DNA from: Halomonas sp. KAO
GTDB lineage: Bacteria > Pseudomonadota > Gammaproteobacteria > Pseudomonadales > Halomonadaceae
Direction: 5' to 3'
Length of the DNA stretch: 64,000 nt
NCBI RefSeq assembly: GCF_015595025.1
Contig: NZ_JADNRL010000019.1
Span: 741,521-805,520, forward strand
Within the stretch, counting starts at the first letter, position 1. The number at the start of each line of letters is the position of its first letter. A program made the position numbers and the translations under genes. Below, piece by piece: positions 15,931 through 25,382 of this stretch. The notes beneath the pieces were generated by a model, which saw only the letters and a program-made list of their open reading frames with translations, made no database searches and was not told the origin of the DNA.

Positions 15931-18087
15931 TCAAGGGGTTTCTTCGAGCTTCTGACTTCCAGGCGCGAAGCGCCGCTCTTCAAGTTCCTGTGCGGCTTCT
16001 CGCAGCGGCACCAGCTGTCGAGCGATCAGCATCAGCTGCGCCCCCAGCAGCGAGTCCGACTCTCCCTCGGCTACCTCGAGCGCCTCCCCCGGGGGGATCG
16101 GCTCGCGCCGCTCCAGCGCCAGGGCCAGATCATCCAGCTCGGCGATAATCGCCTCGGCCAGGGCACTCTCCGCCGGGGTGACTCCCTGGCTCTCGCCGCG
16201 ATGGGCACCCAGGGCGGACAGATAGTTGAGCAGGGTATGGGCATGCAGCTGGAAAGGCACTCCCCGCTCGGCATCGCGTCGAAAGGGGCCCGGCTCCTGC
16301 TGCATATTGGCCAGCATGGCGGCGAGCTCCGCATCGGCGTTATGCGCATTGCGGCGCGCCAGTCGATAGGTCAGGTCGTCACGCTTGCCCTCGGCGTACT
16401 GCGCCACCAGTGCCGCCAGGTAGTCCCGTTCCGAGGCCACGGCGGCGGCGGCCTGGCGATGCAGTCGCCTGCCCTGCCAGTCGGGCAGTATGGTCAGCAC
16501 CGCCAACCCGGCAATTCCCGCGCCCAGCAGGGTATCCACCAGACGGGGCCAGATCAGCCCGAAACCGTCGCCCACCTGATTGAAACAGCTCAGCACCATC
16601 AGGGTGATGGCCGCCGTGGCCAGGGTGTAGTGACGCCCGCGCAGGGCAAAGAAGGCGACCCCGGCGACCACCGCGATTCCCGCCTGGAGCGCCGGCGCCG
16701 GGAACAGGGTGATCAGCGCCCAGCCCGCCACCAGCCCCAGCACAGTTCCCAGGATGCGCTGCCACAGGAAGCGCCGGGTGGCCCCGAAGCTGGGGCGACA
16801 GACAAACAGGCTGGTCAGCAGTATCCAGTAGCCCTGGGTGGGATGGATCAGATGCAGCAGGCCGAAGCCGGCCACCAGGGTGGTAGCGAGCCGTACGGCG
16901 TGACGAAAGACCGGTGAGCCTGGGGTCAGCTGCGCCTGCAGGCGTTCGACGACCTCCCCCAGTCCCTGGGGGGTGCGGTCGTGGAGCACCCTGTCACCGC
17001 GCTCCCCGAACTCCGGGTGACGGGCCCTGGCCAGGGCTTGTGCCAGGGTCGCCAGGTTATCGGCCACGGCCTCCAGGGCGGGCAGCAGCGCCTTGCGCTC
17101 GTCGGTCAGCTCTCCGCGCAGATGTACCAGGGAGGCGTCGAGATCGACCAGCGCCTGCTCGCTCGGTGCCAGATCGAAGCTGCGCTTGAGCAGCAGCCCC
17201 CGGGCCAGGGTGCGGCACGCCTCGCCCTGTCGGGAGAGTACCCGCTGCATCCGAAACAGCACGTCATGATGAAAGAATGCCTCGGCCAGCTCGGCATAGG
17301 GGGAGTGGGAGGAGCTGGCCCGCTCATGGATCTCCTGGGCGATCATGTAGAGCCCCAGATAACGGGCCAGGCGCAGCGATTCGCGCTGCCCCTCCAGGCG
17401 GCGGAAGAGGCGCTCCTTGGCGTCGTTGAGGGCCTCCACCACAACGCCATTCTGATGCGCCAGGGCCAGGCGCCGGCTCTCCACATCCAGTTCGCGCAAG
17501 GGCTCGAACAGCGCCGCCTTGAGGCCGAGGTAGCGGGCCAGCTCACGGTAGACCCGTGCCAGGGCAAGCTGCAGCGGCTGACGCGAGAAGAGCGCACACC
17601 AGACGACCGAGATCACTCCATACCAGGCGGCACCGGCCACCAGCAATGACGGTTCGCGCCACAGTTCATCCAGCACCGGGCTGCCGCGCTGCTCGAGGCT
17701 GATCAGGGTGTAGATGGCCAGGATCAGGGTGGCGTTGGCGATGGTGGCGTAGCGCTGGCCGACGGCGCCGAACATGGTCATGCCGAAGGCGGCCACACCC
17801 AGGCTCACGACGAGGAGCCAGGGATGGACGAAGAGCAGCTCCATCGCCAGCGAGGCCAGCGCGAAGCAGACCAGGGTGACCAGCAGGGCGGCCAGCCGCC
17901 CGGGCCAGTCGTCATCGGTCTCGGCCAGGGCGCAGGCGATGGCCCCCAGGAACAGCGGAATCAGGCTGGCCATATCGCCGCGCCACCAGCACAGCAGGGT
18001 GATGCCACCCAGGGCAATAAACACCCGCAGGCTGTAGGCGGCGGCCTCGAGGGTCCAGAAGCGCCGCAGGACCAGTGACGGAGACAT
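15931..18087 (-). CDS. yccS: YccS-family inner membrane protein (FUSC-like)
   Basis: 718-residue protein (E. coli YccS 717) with two blocks of six or so membrane helices, around residues 20-150 and 390-520, separated by a large cytoplasmic region containing IHERASSSHSPYAEL. The fusaric-acid-resistance-like fold suggests an exporter of aromatic compounds, but no substrate is known for YccS. The frame stays open to 18423 only because the upstream stretch lacks stops; ATG at 18087 matches the family N-terminus (LVLRRFWTLEAAAYSLRVFIAL in two pieces). It follows the 118-residue gene by 11 bp. Confidence 0.87.
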   Translation of the reverse strand: MSPSLVLRRFWTLEAAAYSLRVFIALGGITLLCWWRGDMASLIPLFLGAIACALAETDDDWPGRLAALLVTLVCFALASLAMELLFVHPWLLVVSLGVAAFGMTMFGAVGQRYATIANATLILAIYTLISLEQRGSPVLDELWREPSLLVAGAAWYGVISVVWCALFSRQPLQLALARVYRELARYLGLKAALFEPLRELDVESRRLALAHQNGVVVEALNDAKERLFRRLEGQRESLRLARYLGLYMIAQEIHERASSSHSPYAELAEAFFHHDVLFRMQRVLSRQGEACRTLARGLLLKRSFDLAPSEQALVDLDASLVHLRGELTDERKALLPALEAVADNLATLAQALARARHPEFGERGDRVLHDRTPQGLGEVVERLQAQLTPGSPVFRHAVRLATTLVAGFGLLHLIHPTQGYWILLTSLFVCRPSFGATRRFLWQRILGTVLGLVAGWALITLFPAPALQAGIAVVAGVAFFALRGRHYTLATAAITLMVLSCFNQVGDGFGLIWPRLVDTLLGAGIAGLAVLTILPDWQGRRLHRQAAAAVASERDYLAALVAQYAEGKRDDLTYRLARRNAHNADAELAAMLANMQQEPGPFRRDAERGVPFQLHAHTLLNYLSALGAHRGESQGVTPAESALAEAIIAELDDLALALERREPIPPGEALEVAEGESDSLLGAQLMLIARQLVPLREAAQELEERRFAPGSQKLEETP

Positions 18088-18098
18088 GGTGAGGCGTG

Positions 18099-18455
18099 TC
18101 AGAGGTGGCGCAGCAACTTCTGCAGGCGCTGCAGGTCGTTGGCATCGCCCACCAGGCGCACACGGCCCTCCATCATGCCGTCGAGGAAGACCCGCTGGCT
18201 CGGCTTGCGCAGCACCTCGAGCGCGGTCGTCGCATCCTCGAAGCGCAGCTCCAGGTCGAGATCCACCGGCAGGCCGCGGCCATGCTCGATGCCACGAGGC
18301 GACATGCGGTAGTGGCGGGCGATGGAGAGATCCTCGGTGGCCACCCCCCAGTCGAGATGGCCCATCTCGTCGAGGAGCTCGCGGAAGCGTGCCTTGCGAC
18401 GCAAGGCGCGCTTGAGTAGCCAACCCAGCACCCAGAGCATCAGTTTCAGCTTCAT
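18099..18455 (-). CDS. Small protein, SCP2-like fold suspected, unknown function
   Basis: 118 residues starting MKLKLML with a hydrophobic/amphipathic N-terminus (LWVLGWLLKRALRRK), followed by a compact acidic-basic domain ending in GRVRLVGDANDLQRLQKLLRHL (cited in part). The pattern of a small domain with LDLELRF and a C-terminal GDxxDLxRL motif resembles SCP2/sterol-carrier-type lipid-binding domains, but I cannot confirm it. ATG 18455 is preferred over 18503 because the alternative adds a proline/glycine-rich tail. It is followed closely by yccS, so the two probably work together at the membrane. Confidence 0.65.
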   Translation of the reverse strand: MKLKLMLWVLGWLLKRALRRKARFRELLDEMGHLDWGVATEDLSIARHYRMSPRGIEHGRGLPVDLDLELRFEDATTALEVLRKPSQRVFLDGMMEGRVRLVGDANDLQRLQKLLRHL

Positions 18456-18492
18456 GTCATCACCACCGGATCCCTGGAGAATAGGGGGAAAG

Positions 18493-18521
18493 ACGCCTGG
18501 CACCGGAAAGGGGCCAGGCGT
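18493..18521 (-). terminator. Terminator downstream of HU gene
   Basis: ACGCCTGGC (18493-18501) and GCCAGGCGT (18513-18521) form a perfect 9-bp stem. On the minus strand it is followed by TCTTTCCCCC. It lies 50 bases past the HU stop and 38 bases before the next start. Confidence 0.7.
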
Positions 18522-18570
18522 TCGGGGGCACTTTCCCGGAGTGACGTTCCCGGGGTTGCTTTCCCCGGAG

Positions 18571-18846
18571 TTACTTGGCCACGGCGTCCTTGAGGCCCTT
18601 GCCCGGCTTGAAGGCCACGGTCTTGCTGGCCGGAATGTTCATCGGCTGACCGGTCTGGGGGTTCTTGCCGGTGCGCGCGGCACGCTCGCGCACGGCAAAG
18701 GTACCGAAGCCGATCAGGGTGACATCCTGCCCCTGGGAGACACTCCCGGTGATCTCGTCGAGAATGACATTGAGCACCTGGCTCGCCTTGTCCTTGGACA
18801 GATCGGCACGCTCGGCAATCGCCGCCGCGAGTTCTGGCTTACGCAT
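18571..18846 (-). CDS. hup: HU family nucleoid DNA-binding protein
   Basis: 91-residue HU-type architectural protein that bends DNA. It has the helical N-terminus MRKPELAAAIAERADLSKDKA, here cited as residues 1-20, the GFGTFAVRERAARTGKNPQTG beta-arm entry, and the intercalating proline arm NPQTGQPMNIPASKTVAFKPGKGLKD split across 59-87. An AGGAGG box precedes the ATG. It is distinct from IHF. The upstream leader has two inverted repeats. Confidence 0.95.
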   Translation of the reverse strand: MRKPELAAAIAERADLSKDKASQVLNVILDEITGSVSQGQDVTLIGFGTFAVRERAARTGKNPQTGQPMNIPASKTVAFKPGKGLKDAVAK

Positions 18847-18873
18847 ACAACCCTCCTGGTATTGACACTGGGT

Positions 18874-18957
18874 CCCGACACCTTCGTCGGGAGATAGCTG
18901 TCATGGCAGACGACGCTCGCCGTTCACTCGGTTGTCTCACCGGGCGACGGGCGAGCG
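18874..18957 (-). promoter_or_regulatory. Leader region of the HU gene with two hairpins
   Basis: Upstream of the HU start are CCCGAC/GTCGGG (18874-18891, six-base loop) and CGCTCGCC (18914-18921) with GGCGAGCG (18950-18957). Both lie in the likely 5' untranslated leader. No clear promoter could be assigned, although TATCTC- and TTAGTAT-like boxes are present further upstream. Confidence 0.4.
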
Positions 18958-19021
18958 ACGTCGAAAGAGATACTAACGATCTACTACAACATAGGGCGAC
19001 CCTGGGACCGCCATCGCCGAC

Positions 19022-20182
19022 CTAGCCTAGCAACGCCGGCGCAGCCCGCGCCAGTTCGACTTTCCGACGCACACAGCTTCCTGTCAACGCAAATCCGATC
19101 AAACGGCTGTCCTCGGCCTCGGCCAGGGCGGTCAGATCCCCCGCCTCGCCCTCGATGCGCCAGCGCGCCGGGGGATGGGCGGGCGGCAGCGATACTACCG
19201 GCAGCAACGGCGTCTTGACCAGCACCGGCCAGGGGCCATAACGCACCGGCGTCGGCGTGCCGGCAAGAGTATGCGCCAGGGCCCTGGCGCCGGCCTGCAG
19301 CGGCTGCACATACATGGCATTGACGCCGTCGACGCAGGCCACATCGCCCAGGGCATGCACCCCCGGCGCCGAGGTGGCCATCAGGCGATCGGTATGAATC
19401 CCCGCGGCGCTGACCTCGACCCCCGCCCTTTCGGCCAGTGACGTGCGAGGCCGCAGCCCCGTCGCCAGCAGCACCAGATCGGCCACCACCGATCCACCAC
19501 CGTCGAGCTCGACGACGGCCTCGCTGCCCTCGGCAGCCAGCCCGGCGACACCGCTCCCCATGCACAGGGCCATGCCCGCCGCGTGGAACGCCTCCCCCAG
19601 CGCCCGGCCCAGCGGCTCGGGGAGCAGCCGCGGCAGCGGTGCCGTTTCCGGTGCGACCAGGGTCACCCGGTGGCCGCCCGCCAGCAGGTCGTTGGCGAAC
19701 TCGCAGCCCACCAGGCCGGCACCGATGATCGCCACTCGGGCGGAGCGGCCCAGGGCGCCTATTGCGGCGTGGAAGGCCCGATAATCATCCAGGTCGTTGA
19801 TCGCCATCACCCGACCGGCCAGGGACGCCGGAATATCGAAGGGCATGGTGGGCGCCGCTCCGGTCGCCAGCACCAGCTCGCCGTAGGTCAGCCGCTCCTC
19901 CCCGATATGCAGGATGCGGGAGTCGGTATCGATGGCGTCGACGCGAGTCTGGGTGCGCACCACTGCATTCAGCGATTCTGCCACCGCCAGGGCATCACGG
20001 GCCGCCAGCCGCTCGGGTGGCAGCCCCTTGGTGAAGCCGGTTGAGAGCAGCGGCTTGGAGTAGTCGTCACCGCTGTCGGCGGTGATCAGGGTCACCGACC
20101 GCTCCTTGTCCAGGGCACGCAGCTGGCGCAGCAGGCCAAGGCCCGCCATGCCGCTGCCGAGAATGGTCAGGGGGGCACTCAT
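19022..20182 (-). CDS. rubB: FAD/NAD-dependent oxidoreductase, rubredoxin reductase-like
   Basis: 386 residues with the two-Rossmann pyridine nucleotide-disulphide oxidoreductase fold: FAD motif ILGSGMAGLGLLRQL at the N-terminus, NAD motif IIGAGLVGCEFANDLL near residue 150 and the second FAD motif GVHALGDVA. No redox-active CxxC is seen, as in rubredoxin/ferredoxin reductases. Position next to HU matches rubB in P. aeruginosa. Unlike there, no rubredoxin gene lies beside it, so the partner protein is unknown. ATG 20182 has GAGGAG upstream; the frame continues to 20218. Confidence 0.82.
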   Translation of the reverse strand: MSAPLTILGSGMAGLGLLRQLRALDKERSVTLITADSGDDYSKPLLSTGFTKGLPPERLAARDALAVAESLNAVVRTQTRVDAIDTDSRILHIGEERLTYGELVLATGAAPTMPFDIPASLAGRVMAINDLDDYRAFHAAIGALGRSARVAIIGAGLVGCEFANDLLAGGHRVTLVAPETAPLPRLLPEPLGRALGEAFHAAGMALCMGSGVAGLAAEGSEAVVELDGGGSVVADLVLLATGLRPRTSLAERAGVEVSAAGIHTDRLMATSAPGVHALGDVACVDGVNAMYVQPLQAGARALAHTLAGTPTPVRYGPWPVLVKTPLLPVVSLPPAHPPARWRIEGEAGDLTALAEAEDSRLIGFALTGSCVRRKVELARAAPALLG

Positions 20183-20258
20183 GGGTCTCCTCGTCGAGGA
20201 TGGGTGGTGGTTGCGCATGGTACACTACCCGCCCCCATGGATGGACAGAGAGTCCGCG

Positions 20259-20807
20259 GTGTCCGATTCCCGATCCCACGCCCAGCATGGCCCCGCGCGC
20301 TGGTTACCCCTGGCCGCCGTCCGCCCCACCATGAGCCCGGCCTGGCGCCAGTGGGTAGGCTCGCGGGACTCCTTGACCCTGCGCCTCACCGAGGCGGGGC
20401 GCCCGCGTCCCTTCCGGGTCCACCTGATCGACCAGCGCACCGGTGCGCTGCGGCGCGACGAGGCCCAGGCGCTGGACCTCCCCCCGGGCCGCCAGGCCTG
20501 GCGGCGCGAGGTCGCGCTATGCCTGGGCGAGACGCCCTGGGTGGTGGCACGCTCGGTGGCCCCGCTCGAGGGCCTGCCCGCCCACGAGCTGGCGCATCTC
20601 GGCGAGCGCTCCCTGGGCAGCTGGCTGTTCCGTCAGCCCGACCTCGAGCGCGGCGAGATCGAGGTCACCCGTGACCCGGCAGGCTTCCAAGAGACCCGCG
20701 GGCCCTGGGGACGCCGTTCGGTATTTCACCACGGTGGCTTCCGCGTGCTGGTGCAGGAGTGGTTCCTCGACGCCATGGCGGATGACCTCGGCCTGCCTTC
20801 GCGCTAG
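20259..20807 (+). CDS. ubiC: Chorismate pyruvate-lyase UbiC
   Basis: Forms 4-hydroxybenzoate and pyruvate from chorismate, the first committed step of ubiquinone synthesis. The product has the [20 protein letters not shown] block with the catalytic arginine region and VLVQEWFL with the catalytic glutamate. The frame is open from 20082 because of the overlapping antisense reading of rubB; I select GTG 20259, which has GAGAG seven bases upstream and yields about 182 residues. ATG at 20241 or 20214 are alternatives. Followed by ubiA on the same strand. Confidence 0.9.
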   Translation: MSDSRSHAQHGPARWLPLAAVRPTMSPAWRQWVGSRDSLTLRLTEAGRPRPFRVHLIDQRTGALRRDEAQALDLPPGRQAWRREVALCLGETPWVVARSVAPLEGLPAHELAHLGERSLGSWLFRQPDLERGEIEVTRDPAGFQETRGPWGRRSVFHHGGFRVLVQEWFLDAMADDLGLPSR

Positions 20808-20839
20808 GCTTTGGTGTTCCCACCCGCCACGAGGTAGAG

Positions 20840-21730
20840 ATGGACCGCTCTTTGATGCGCCCCACGGGCCTGGCCCGACTCCCCGACTTCCTGCGCCTGA
20901 CACGCCTCGACCGTCCCATCGGCACCTGGCTGCTGATGTGGCCTACCCTGTGGGCGCTGTGGACCGCCGCCGAGGGGCTGCCCAGCCGTCGCCTGCTGCT
21001 GATCTTCATCGCCGGCGTCTATCTGATGCGTGCCGCCGGCTGCGTGATCAATGACTACGCCGACCGCCATGTGGACGGCTACGTCAAGCGCACCCTCGAC
21101 CGCCCCCTGGCCACCGGGCGCATCGGCGAGGGCGAGGCCCAGGCGCTGTTTCTGATGCTGGTGGCGGGCGCCTTCGTGCTGGTGCTGTTCACCAACCTGT
21201 TCACGGTGCTGCTCTCCATCGGTGGGGTGATACTGGCCTTCATCTACCCCTTCATGAAGCGCTACACCCATCTGCCGCAGCTGTTTCTGGGAGCGGCATT
21301 CTCCTGGGCGATCCCCATGGCGTACGGTGCGGTGCTCGGCCATGTGCCCTTCGAGGCGTGGCTGCTGTTCGCGGCCAATGTGGTGTGGACCATCGCCTAC
21401 GACACCCAGTACGCCATGGTCGATCGCGACGACGACCTGAAGGTCGGCATCAAGTCCACCGCGGTGCTGTTCGGCAGCGCCGACCGCTTCATGATCGGCC
21501 TGCTGCAGATCGTGACGCTGCTGCTGCTGGCCTGGGCCGGCACACGACTCGCCCTGGGCGGCTTCTTCTGGCTGGGGCTGGTGGCCATGGCGGCCACCTT
21601 CGTCTGGCAGCACTGGCTGATCCGCGAGCGCGAGCGGGAGCCCTGCTTCCGGGCCTTTCTCAACAACTACTGGTCGGGTCTGCTGGTGTTCGCGGGCATC
21701 GCCCTGAGCCTGTGGCCAGGCATCCAGTAG
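20840..21730 (+). CDS. ubiA: 4-Hydroxybenzoate octaprenyltransferase UbiA
   Basis: Membrane prenyltransferase that attaches the polyprenyl tail to 4-hydroxybenzoate. 296 residues, about nine membrane helices, with both aspartate-rich Mg-diphosphate motifs: [15 protein letters not shown] and [24 protein letters not shown] lies eight bases before the ATG. It follows ubiC by 32 bp and is likely in the same operon. Confidence 0.97.
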   Translation: MDRSLMRPTGLARLPDFLRLTRLDRPIGTWLLMWPTLWALWTAAEGLPSRRLLLIFIAGVYLMRAAGCVINDYADRHVDGYVKRTLDRPLATGRIGEGEAQALFLMLVAGAFVLVLFTNLFTVLLSIGGVILAFIYPFMKRYTHLPQLFLGAAFSWAIPMAYGAVLGHVPFEAWLLFAANVVWTIAYDTQYAMVDRDDDLKVGIKSTAVLFGSADRFMIGLLQIVTLLLLAWAGTRLALGGFFWLGLVAMAATFVWQHWLIREREREPCFRAFLNNYWSGLLVFAGIALSLWPGIQ

Positions 21731-21753
21731 CCGTGCCTCCGGTGCGGGCCGGC

Positions 21754-21771
21754 CTGTCATGTCAGTGTCAT
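21754..21771 (+). promoter_or_regulatory. Pho box upstream of phoB
   Basis: CTGTCATGTCAGTGTCAT: two 7-base direct repeats (CTGTCAT, GTGTCAT) spaced by four bases, matching the PhoB consensus at 13 of 14 repeat positions. A TCTACT -10-like box begins about 11 bases downstream. It indicates autoregulation of phoBR. Confidence 0.85.
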
Positions 21772-21821
21772 AATGTCGTGATCTACTCGACATCGACCCG
21801 TCATTGACCCGAGGCTTCAGG

Positions 21822-22511
21822 ATGACCGCCAAGACCGTACTGATCGTCGATGATGAAGCGCCCATCCGCGAGATGATCGCCATGGCGCTGGAGATGGCCG
21901 ACTATCGCGTGCTCGAGGCGGACAACGCCCAGACCGCCCATGCCATGGTGGTCGACCACCAGCCCGACCTCCTGCTGCTCGACTGGATGATGCCCGGCAC
22001 CAGCGGCATCGAGCTGGCGCGGCGCCTCAAGCGCAACGAGACCACCGCCGAACTGCCGATCATCATGCTCACCGCCAAGGGCGAGGAGGACAACAAGATC
22101 CAGGGGCTCGAGGCCGGCGCCGATGACTATATCACCAAGCCCTTCTCGCCCCGGGAGCTGGTGGCACGCCTCAAGGCCGTGCTGCGCCGGGCAACGCCCC
22201 ATGGTGTCGAGGAGGCGGTGGAGGTGGATGGCCTGCGGCTCGATCCGGTCAGCCATCGGGTCAGCGCCGACGGGCAGGAGCTGGGGGTGGGCCCTACCGA
22301 GTACCGCCTGCTGCAGTTCTTCATGACCCACCAGGAGCGCGCCTACACTCGCAGCCAGCTGCTCGATCAGGTGTGGGGCGGCAACGTCTACGTGGAGGAG
22401 CGCACCGTCGACGTGCATATCCGCCGCCTGCGCAAGGCGCTGGGCGAGCGCCATCAGCACCTGGTACAGACGGTGCGTGGCACCGGCTACCGGTTCTCCA
22501 CCAAGGGCTGA
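21822..22511 (+). CDS. phoB: Phosphate regulon response regulator PhoB
   Basis: 229 residues, identical in length to E. coli PhoB. Receiver domain with Asp10-Asp11, phosphoacceptor Asp54 ([10 protein letters not shown]) and the lysine of DYITKPFS, then the OmpR-type winged helix DNA-binding domain ([35 protein letters not shown]). It binds Pho boxes when phosphorylated by PhoR. The frame opens at 21804, but ATG 21822 with GAGG eight bases upstream gives the family start. PhoR follows one base after the stop. Confidence 0.97.
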   Translation: MTAKTVLIVDDEAPIREMIAMALEMADYRVLEADNAQTAHAMVVDHQPDLLLLDWMMPGTSGIELARRLKRNETTAELPIIMLTAKGEEDNKIQGLEAGADDYITKPFSPRELVARLKAVLRRATPHGVEEAVEVDGLRLDPVSHRVSADGQELGVGPTEYRLLQFFMTHQERAYTRSQLLDQVWGGNVYVEERTVDVHIRRLRKALGERHQHLVQTVRGTGYRFSTKG

Positions 22512-22512
22512 C

Positions 22513-23817
22513 GTGAGGCACTGGAGGCATGAGCTATGGCGCCTGCTTCTGCTCGCCGGCCTCGGTCTGGCGGTCGGCTGGCCGCTGGGCGCGCCGGGGG
22601 CCGGCCTGGCCCTGGGGCTCGCGCTGAGCCTTGTCTACCATCTCTATCAACTGCACCGCCTTCACCACTGGCTGACCCATGACAGCCAGGCCGAGCCGCC
22701 CTCGGCCGCCGGGCTATGGGGTGAGCTGATGGATCGCCTCTACCGCTACCAGAAGGTCCAGCGTATCGCCCAGGAGCGACTGCGCAGCACCCTGGGGCGG
22801 ATTCAGGAGTCCTCCGAGGCCATGCGCGACAGCGTGGTCATGCTCGACCGACACGGCGACATGGAGTGGTGGAACAGCGCGGCGGCTCGGCTGCTGGGGC
22901 TGGAAGCGCCCCATGATCGCGGCCACCATATCACCAACCTGCTGCGCGACCCGCGCTTCGTCGAGTACTTCCATGCACGCGACTACCGCGACTCCCTGAC
23001 CCTGCCCTCCCCCATCGACGAGCGGACCATCCTGGAGTTTCAGATCACCCTCTATGGCGACGACGAGCGGCTGCTGATGGCCCGCGATATCACCCGCCTG
23101 CATCGCCTCGAGGAGATGCGCCGGGACTTCGTGGCCAATGTCTCCCATGAGCTGCGCACCCCTCTCACCGTGCTGGCCGGCTACCTGGAGACCTACGCCA
23201 GCTTCGCCGACCAGCTGCCCCCACGGTTCGCCAGGGGACTCGGCCAGATGCAGGAGCAGACCACCCGCATGCAGAACCTGGTCCAGGACCTGCTGCTGCT
23301 GTCGCGGCTGGAGATCGACCGCAGCGGCAGCGACCATGCCCCGCTGGACATGGTCAGATTGCTGGAGGGCGTAAAGCGGGATGCCATGGCGCTATCCGGC
23401 GGTCGCCATCACATCCGGGTGGAGCTCAAGGAGCCTCGCGCCCTGGTGGGCAGTGAACAGGAGGTTCGCAGCGCCCTCTCCAACCTGGCCTTCAACGCCG
23501 TGCGCTACACCGCCGAAGGCAGTCATATCACCCTGAGCTGGCGCCCCGGGCCCGACCATGGCGCCTACCTGGAGGTGGTCGACGACGGCGAAGGCATCGA
23601 CCCGGTGCATGTTCCGCGCCTTACCGAGCGCTTCTACCGGGTCGACAAGGGGCGCAGCACGGCGACCGGCGGTACCGGCCTCGGCCTGGCCATCGTCAAG
23701 CACGTGCTGCTACGCCACGACGCCCGCCTGGAGATCGACTCACGGCCGCGCCAGGGCACCACCTTTCGCTGTCTCTTCCCCGCTACCCGACTGGAAGGGG
23801 AGACCCGCGCGACCTGA
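22513..23817 (+). CDS. phoR: Phosphate regulon sensor histidine kinase PhoR
   Basis: 434 residues (431 in E. coli). Two short N-terminal membrane helices (about 10-45), a charged linker, a PAS domain (about 95-200), the H-box FVANVSHELRTPLTVL with His212, and the HATPase domain with N-, F-/G-boxes (NLAFNAVRYT, GTGLGLAIVKHV). No periplasmic sensor domain; it senses phosphate through PstSCAB and PhoU. GTG 22513 lies one base past the phoB stop and is chosen over an ATG at 22477 inside phoB because it fits the family N-terminus. Confidence 0.95.
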   Translation: MRHWRHELWRLLLLAGLGLAVGWPLGAPGAGLALGLALSLVYHLYQLHRLHHWLTHDSQAEPPSAAGLWGELMDRLYRYQKVQRIAQERLRSTLGRIQESSEAMRDSVVMLDRHGDMEWWNSAAARLLGLEAPHDRGHHITNLLRDPRFVEYFHARDYRDSLTLPSPIDERTILEFQITLYGDDERLLMARDITRLHRLEEMRRDFVANVSHELRTPLTVLAGYLETYASFADQLPPRFARGLGQMQEQTTRMQNLVQDLLLLSRLEIDRSGSDHAPLDMVRLLEGVKRDAMALSGGRHHIRVELKEPRALVGSEQEVRSALSNLAFNAVRYTAEGSHITLSWRPGPDHGAYLEVVDDGEGIDPVHVPRLTERFYRVDKGRSTATGGTGLGLAIVKHVLLRHDARLEIDSRPRQGTTFRCLFPATRLEGETRAT

Positions 23818-23824
23818 CGCCGCC

Positions 23825-24562
23825 TCAACGACGGGTTGGCAGGTCGGCGGGCAGGTCACGATAGTGGCCGTCCCACATCAGCACCGCGGCGGCCACCGCC
23901 CCGGGCAGCAGGAAGAGGTTGGCCAGCGGGATCCAGGTGATCAGGGTCACCCCGCCCCCATAGGTCATGGTCGGCCACCAGCGCATCCTGAGGCGGCGTC
24001 GCATCTCGGCGAAGCTGACCTTGTTGTTGTCCATGGGGTAGTCGAGATAGGTGATCGCCATCATCCACGCCGAGAACAGCGCCCAGAGCAGCGGGGCCAC
24101 CAGATTGACCACGGGAATCCAGCTGAGCACGAACAGGGCCGCCATGCGCGGCAGGATATAGACCAGCTTGACCAGCTCGCGGCCCAGGGCATCCAGTGCG
24201 GTTCTCGTCAGTCCCCGGTCATCCAGCGGCTGCCGCCCGGTGGCCTCGATCTCCACCCTTTCGGCCAGAAAGCCGTAGAAGGGCGCGGCGACAAGGTGCG
24301 TCACCAGGGTAAAGGTGAAGAACACCACCAGCACCAGGCTGACCACGAACAGCGGCCAGATCAGCCACTCCAGCCAGGCGAGCCAGCCCGGTACCAGGCT
24401 CATCCAGTGGTCCAGCCAGCTGCCGAAGTTGGCCAGCACGAACCACAGCATGGCGACGTAGACCAGCAGGTTCACGGCGATGGGGGCAAACACATAGCGG
24501 CGCAGGCCGGCGCCGTAGACCAGGCGGGTACCACGGGCCAGGGCCGTGAAGGCATCAAGCAT
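23825..24562 (-). CDS. cysZ: Sulfate transporter CysZ
   Basis: 245-residue membrane protein of the CysZ (EI24-like) family with four to six hydrophobic helices, LRRYVFAPIAVN, VAAPFYGFLAERVE and the signature WMMAITYLDYPMDNNKVSF. CysZ imports sulfate for cysteine synthesis. The frame opens at 24592; ATG 24562 with AAGAGA upstream fits the family start. It ends seven bases from the convergent phoR stop, so the phoR and cysZ transcripts overlap. No neighbouring sulfur genes. Confidence 0.9.
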   Translation of the reverse strand: MLDAFTALARGTRLVYGAGLRRYVFAPIAVNLLVYVAMLWFVLANFGSWLDHWMSLVPGWLAWLEWLIWPLFVVSLVLVVFFTFTLVTHLVAAPFYGFLAERVEIEATGRQPLDDRGLTRTALDALGRELVKLVYILPRMAALFVLSWIPVVNLVAPLLWALFSAWMMAITYLDYPMDNNKVSFAEMRRRLRMRWWPTMTYGGGVTLITWIPLANLFLLPGAVAAAVLMWDGHYRDLPADLPTRR

Positions 24563-24628
24563 TTCAGCGTCTCTTGCAGCGATCGAGATCAAGGGGCTGC
24601 GTTATTGACGACGAAACACCGGCGATGG

Positions 24629-25357
24629 TCAACCCCTGCGGGCAATGGCCTCGGCATCCAGGTCATCGGGCGCGGTATGGCGGATATCCATGCCGTTGAC
24701 CAGATAGACCACATATTCGGCGAGGTTGTTGGCATGGTCGCCGATGCGCTCCAGGGCACGCAGGATCCACATCAGGCTGAGCACCGGCGAGATCGAGCGC
24801 GCATCCTCCATCATGAAGGTCATCAGCGAGCGCATGGCGCTCTGGTACTCGCTGTCGACCTGCTCATCCTCGTGGACCAGCTTGAGCGCCAGCTCGGTAT
24901 CGAGCCTGGCGAAGGAGGTCAGCGCATCGCGCACCATGCGCCGCACATGTTCGCTGATCATGCGTACCTCCACGAAGCCGCGGCTGCCGTTATCGCCCTC
25001 GATCAACTCACAGGAGTTGCGGGCGATCTTGCTCGCCTCGTCACCGATGCGCTCCAGATCGGAGGCGGCGCGGATCACCGCCAGCACCAGACGCAGGTCG
25101 GACGCGGTAGGCTGTCGTCGCGCCAGGACCTGGGTGCACTCCGCATCGATCCTGATCTGCATGTCGTTGACCGTGCGATCATTTTCGACCACCTGACGGC
25201 CCAGTGCGGAATCCCCCTCGAGCAGGGCCGCCACGGCATCCTGGACCTGTTTCTCGACCAGGCCCCCCATCGCCATCAGCTGGGTCTTGAGCTCCTCGAG
25301 CTCCTGATTGAACTGACGGGAAATGTGCTGGCTGTGGATATCGCTGCTGATGTCCAT
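24629..25357 (-). CDS. phoU: Phosphate signalling complex protein PhoU
   Basis: 242 residues of two repeated three-helix bundles with the metal-binding motifs DLERIGDEASKIA and LERIGDHANNLAEYV. PhoU couples the Pst transporter to PhoR so that the regulon is off in high phosphate. Last gene of pstS-pstCAB-phoU, 25 bases after pstB. Confidence 0.97.
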   Translation of the reverse strand: MDISSDIHSQHISRQFNQELEELKTQLMAMGGLVEKQVQDAVAALLEGDSALGRQVVENDRTVNDMQIRIDAECTQVLARRQPTASDLRLVLAVIRAASDLERIGDEASKIARNSCELIEGDNGSRGFVEVRMISEHVRRMVRDALTSFARLDTELALKLVHEDEQVDSEYQSAMRSLMTFMMEDARSISPVLSLMWILRALERIGDHANNLAEYVVYLVNGMDIRHTAPDDLDAEAIARRG

Positions 25358-25382
25358 GGGACTCTCCTTGGGGCCGGACCCT

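Noticed and set aside
13955-15934. 659-codon minus-strand open frame over recG
   Set aside because: Antisense shadow of recG; its upstream SSFQLPA repeats come from the AAGCTGG heptamers.
18088-18423. Longer YccS N-terminus to 18423
   Set aside because: The extra residues are proline/arginine-rich shadow sequence antisense-free but out of family and overlap the 118-residue gene.
20183-20258. Rubredoxin gene beside the RubB-like gene
   Set aside because: The spacer is under 80 bases and no CxxC-containing small frame exists.
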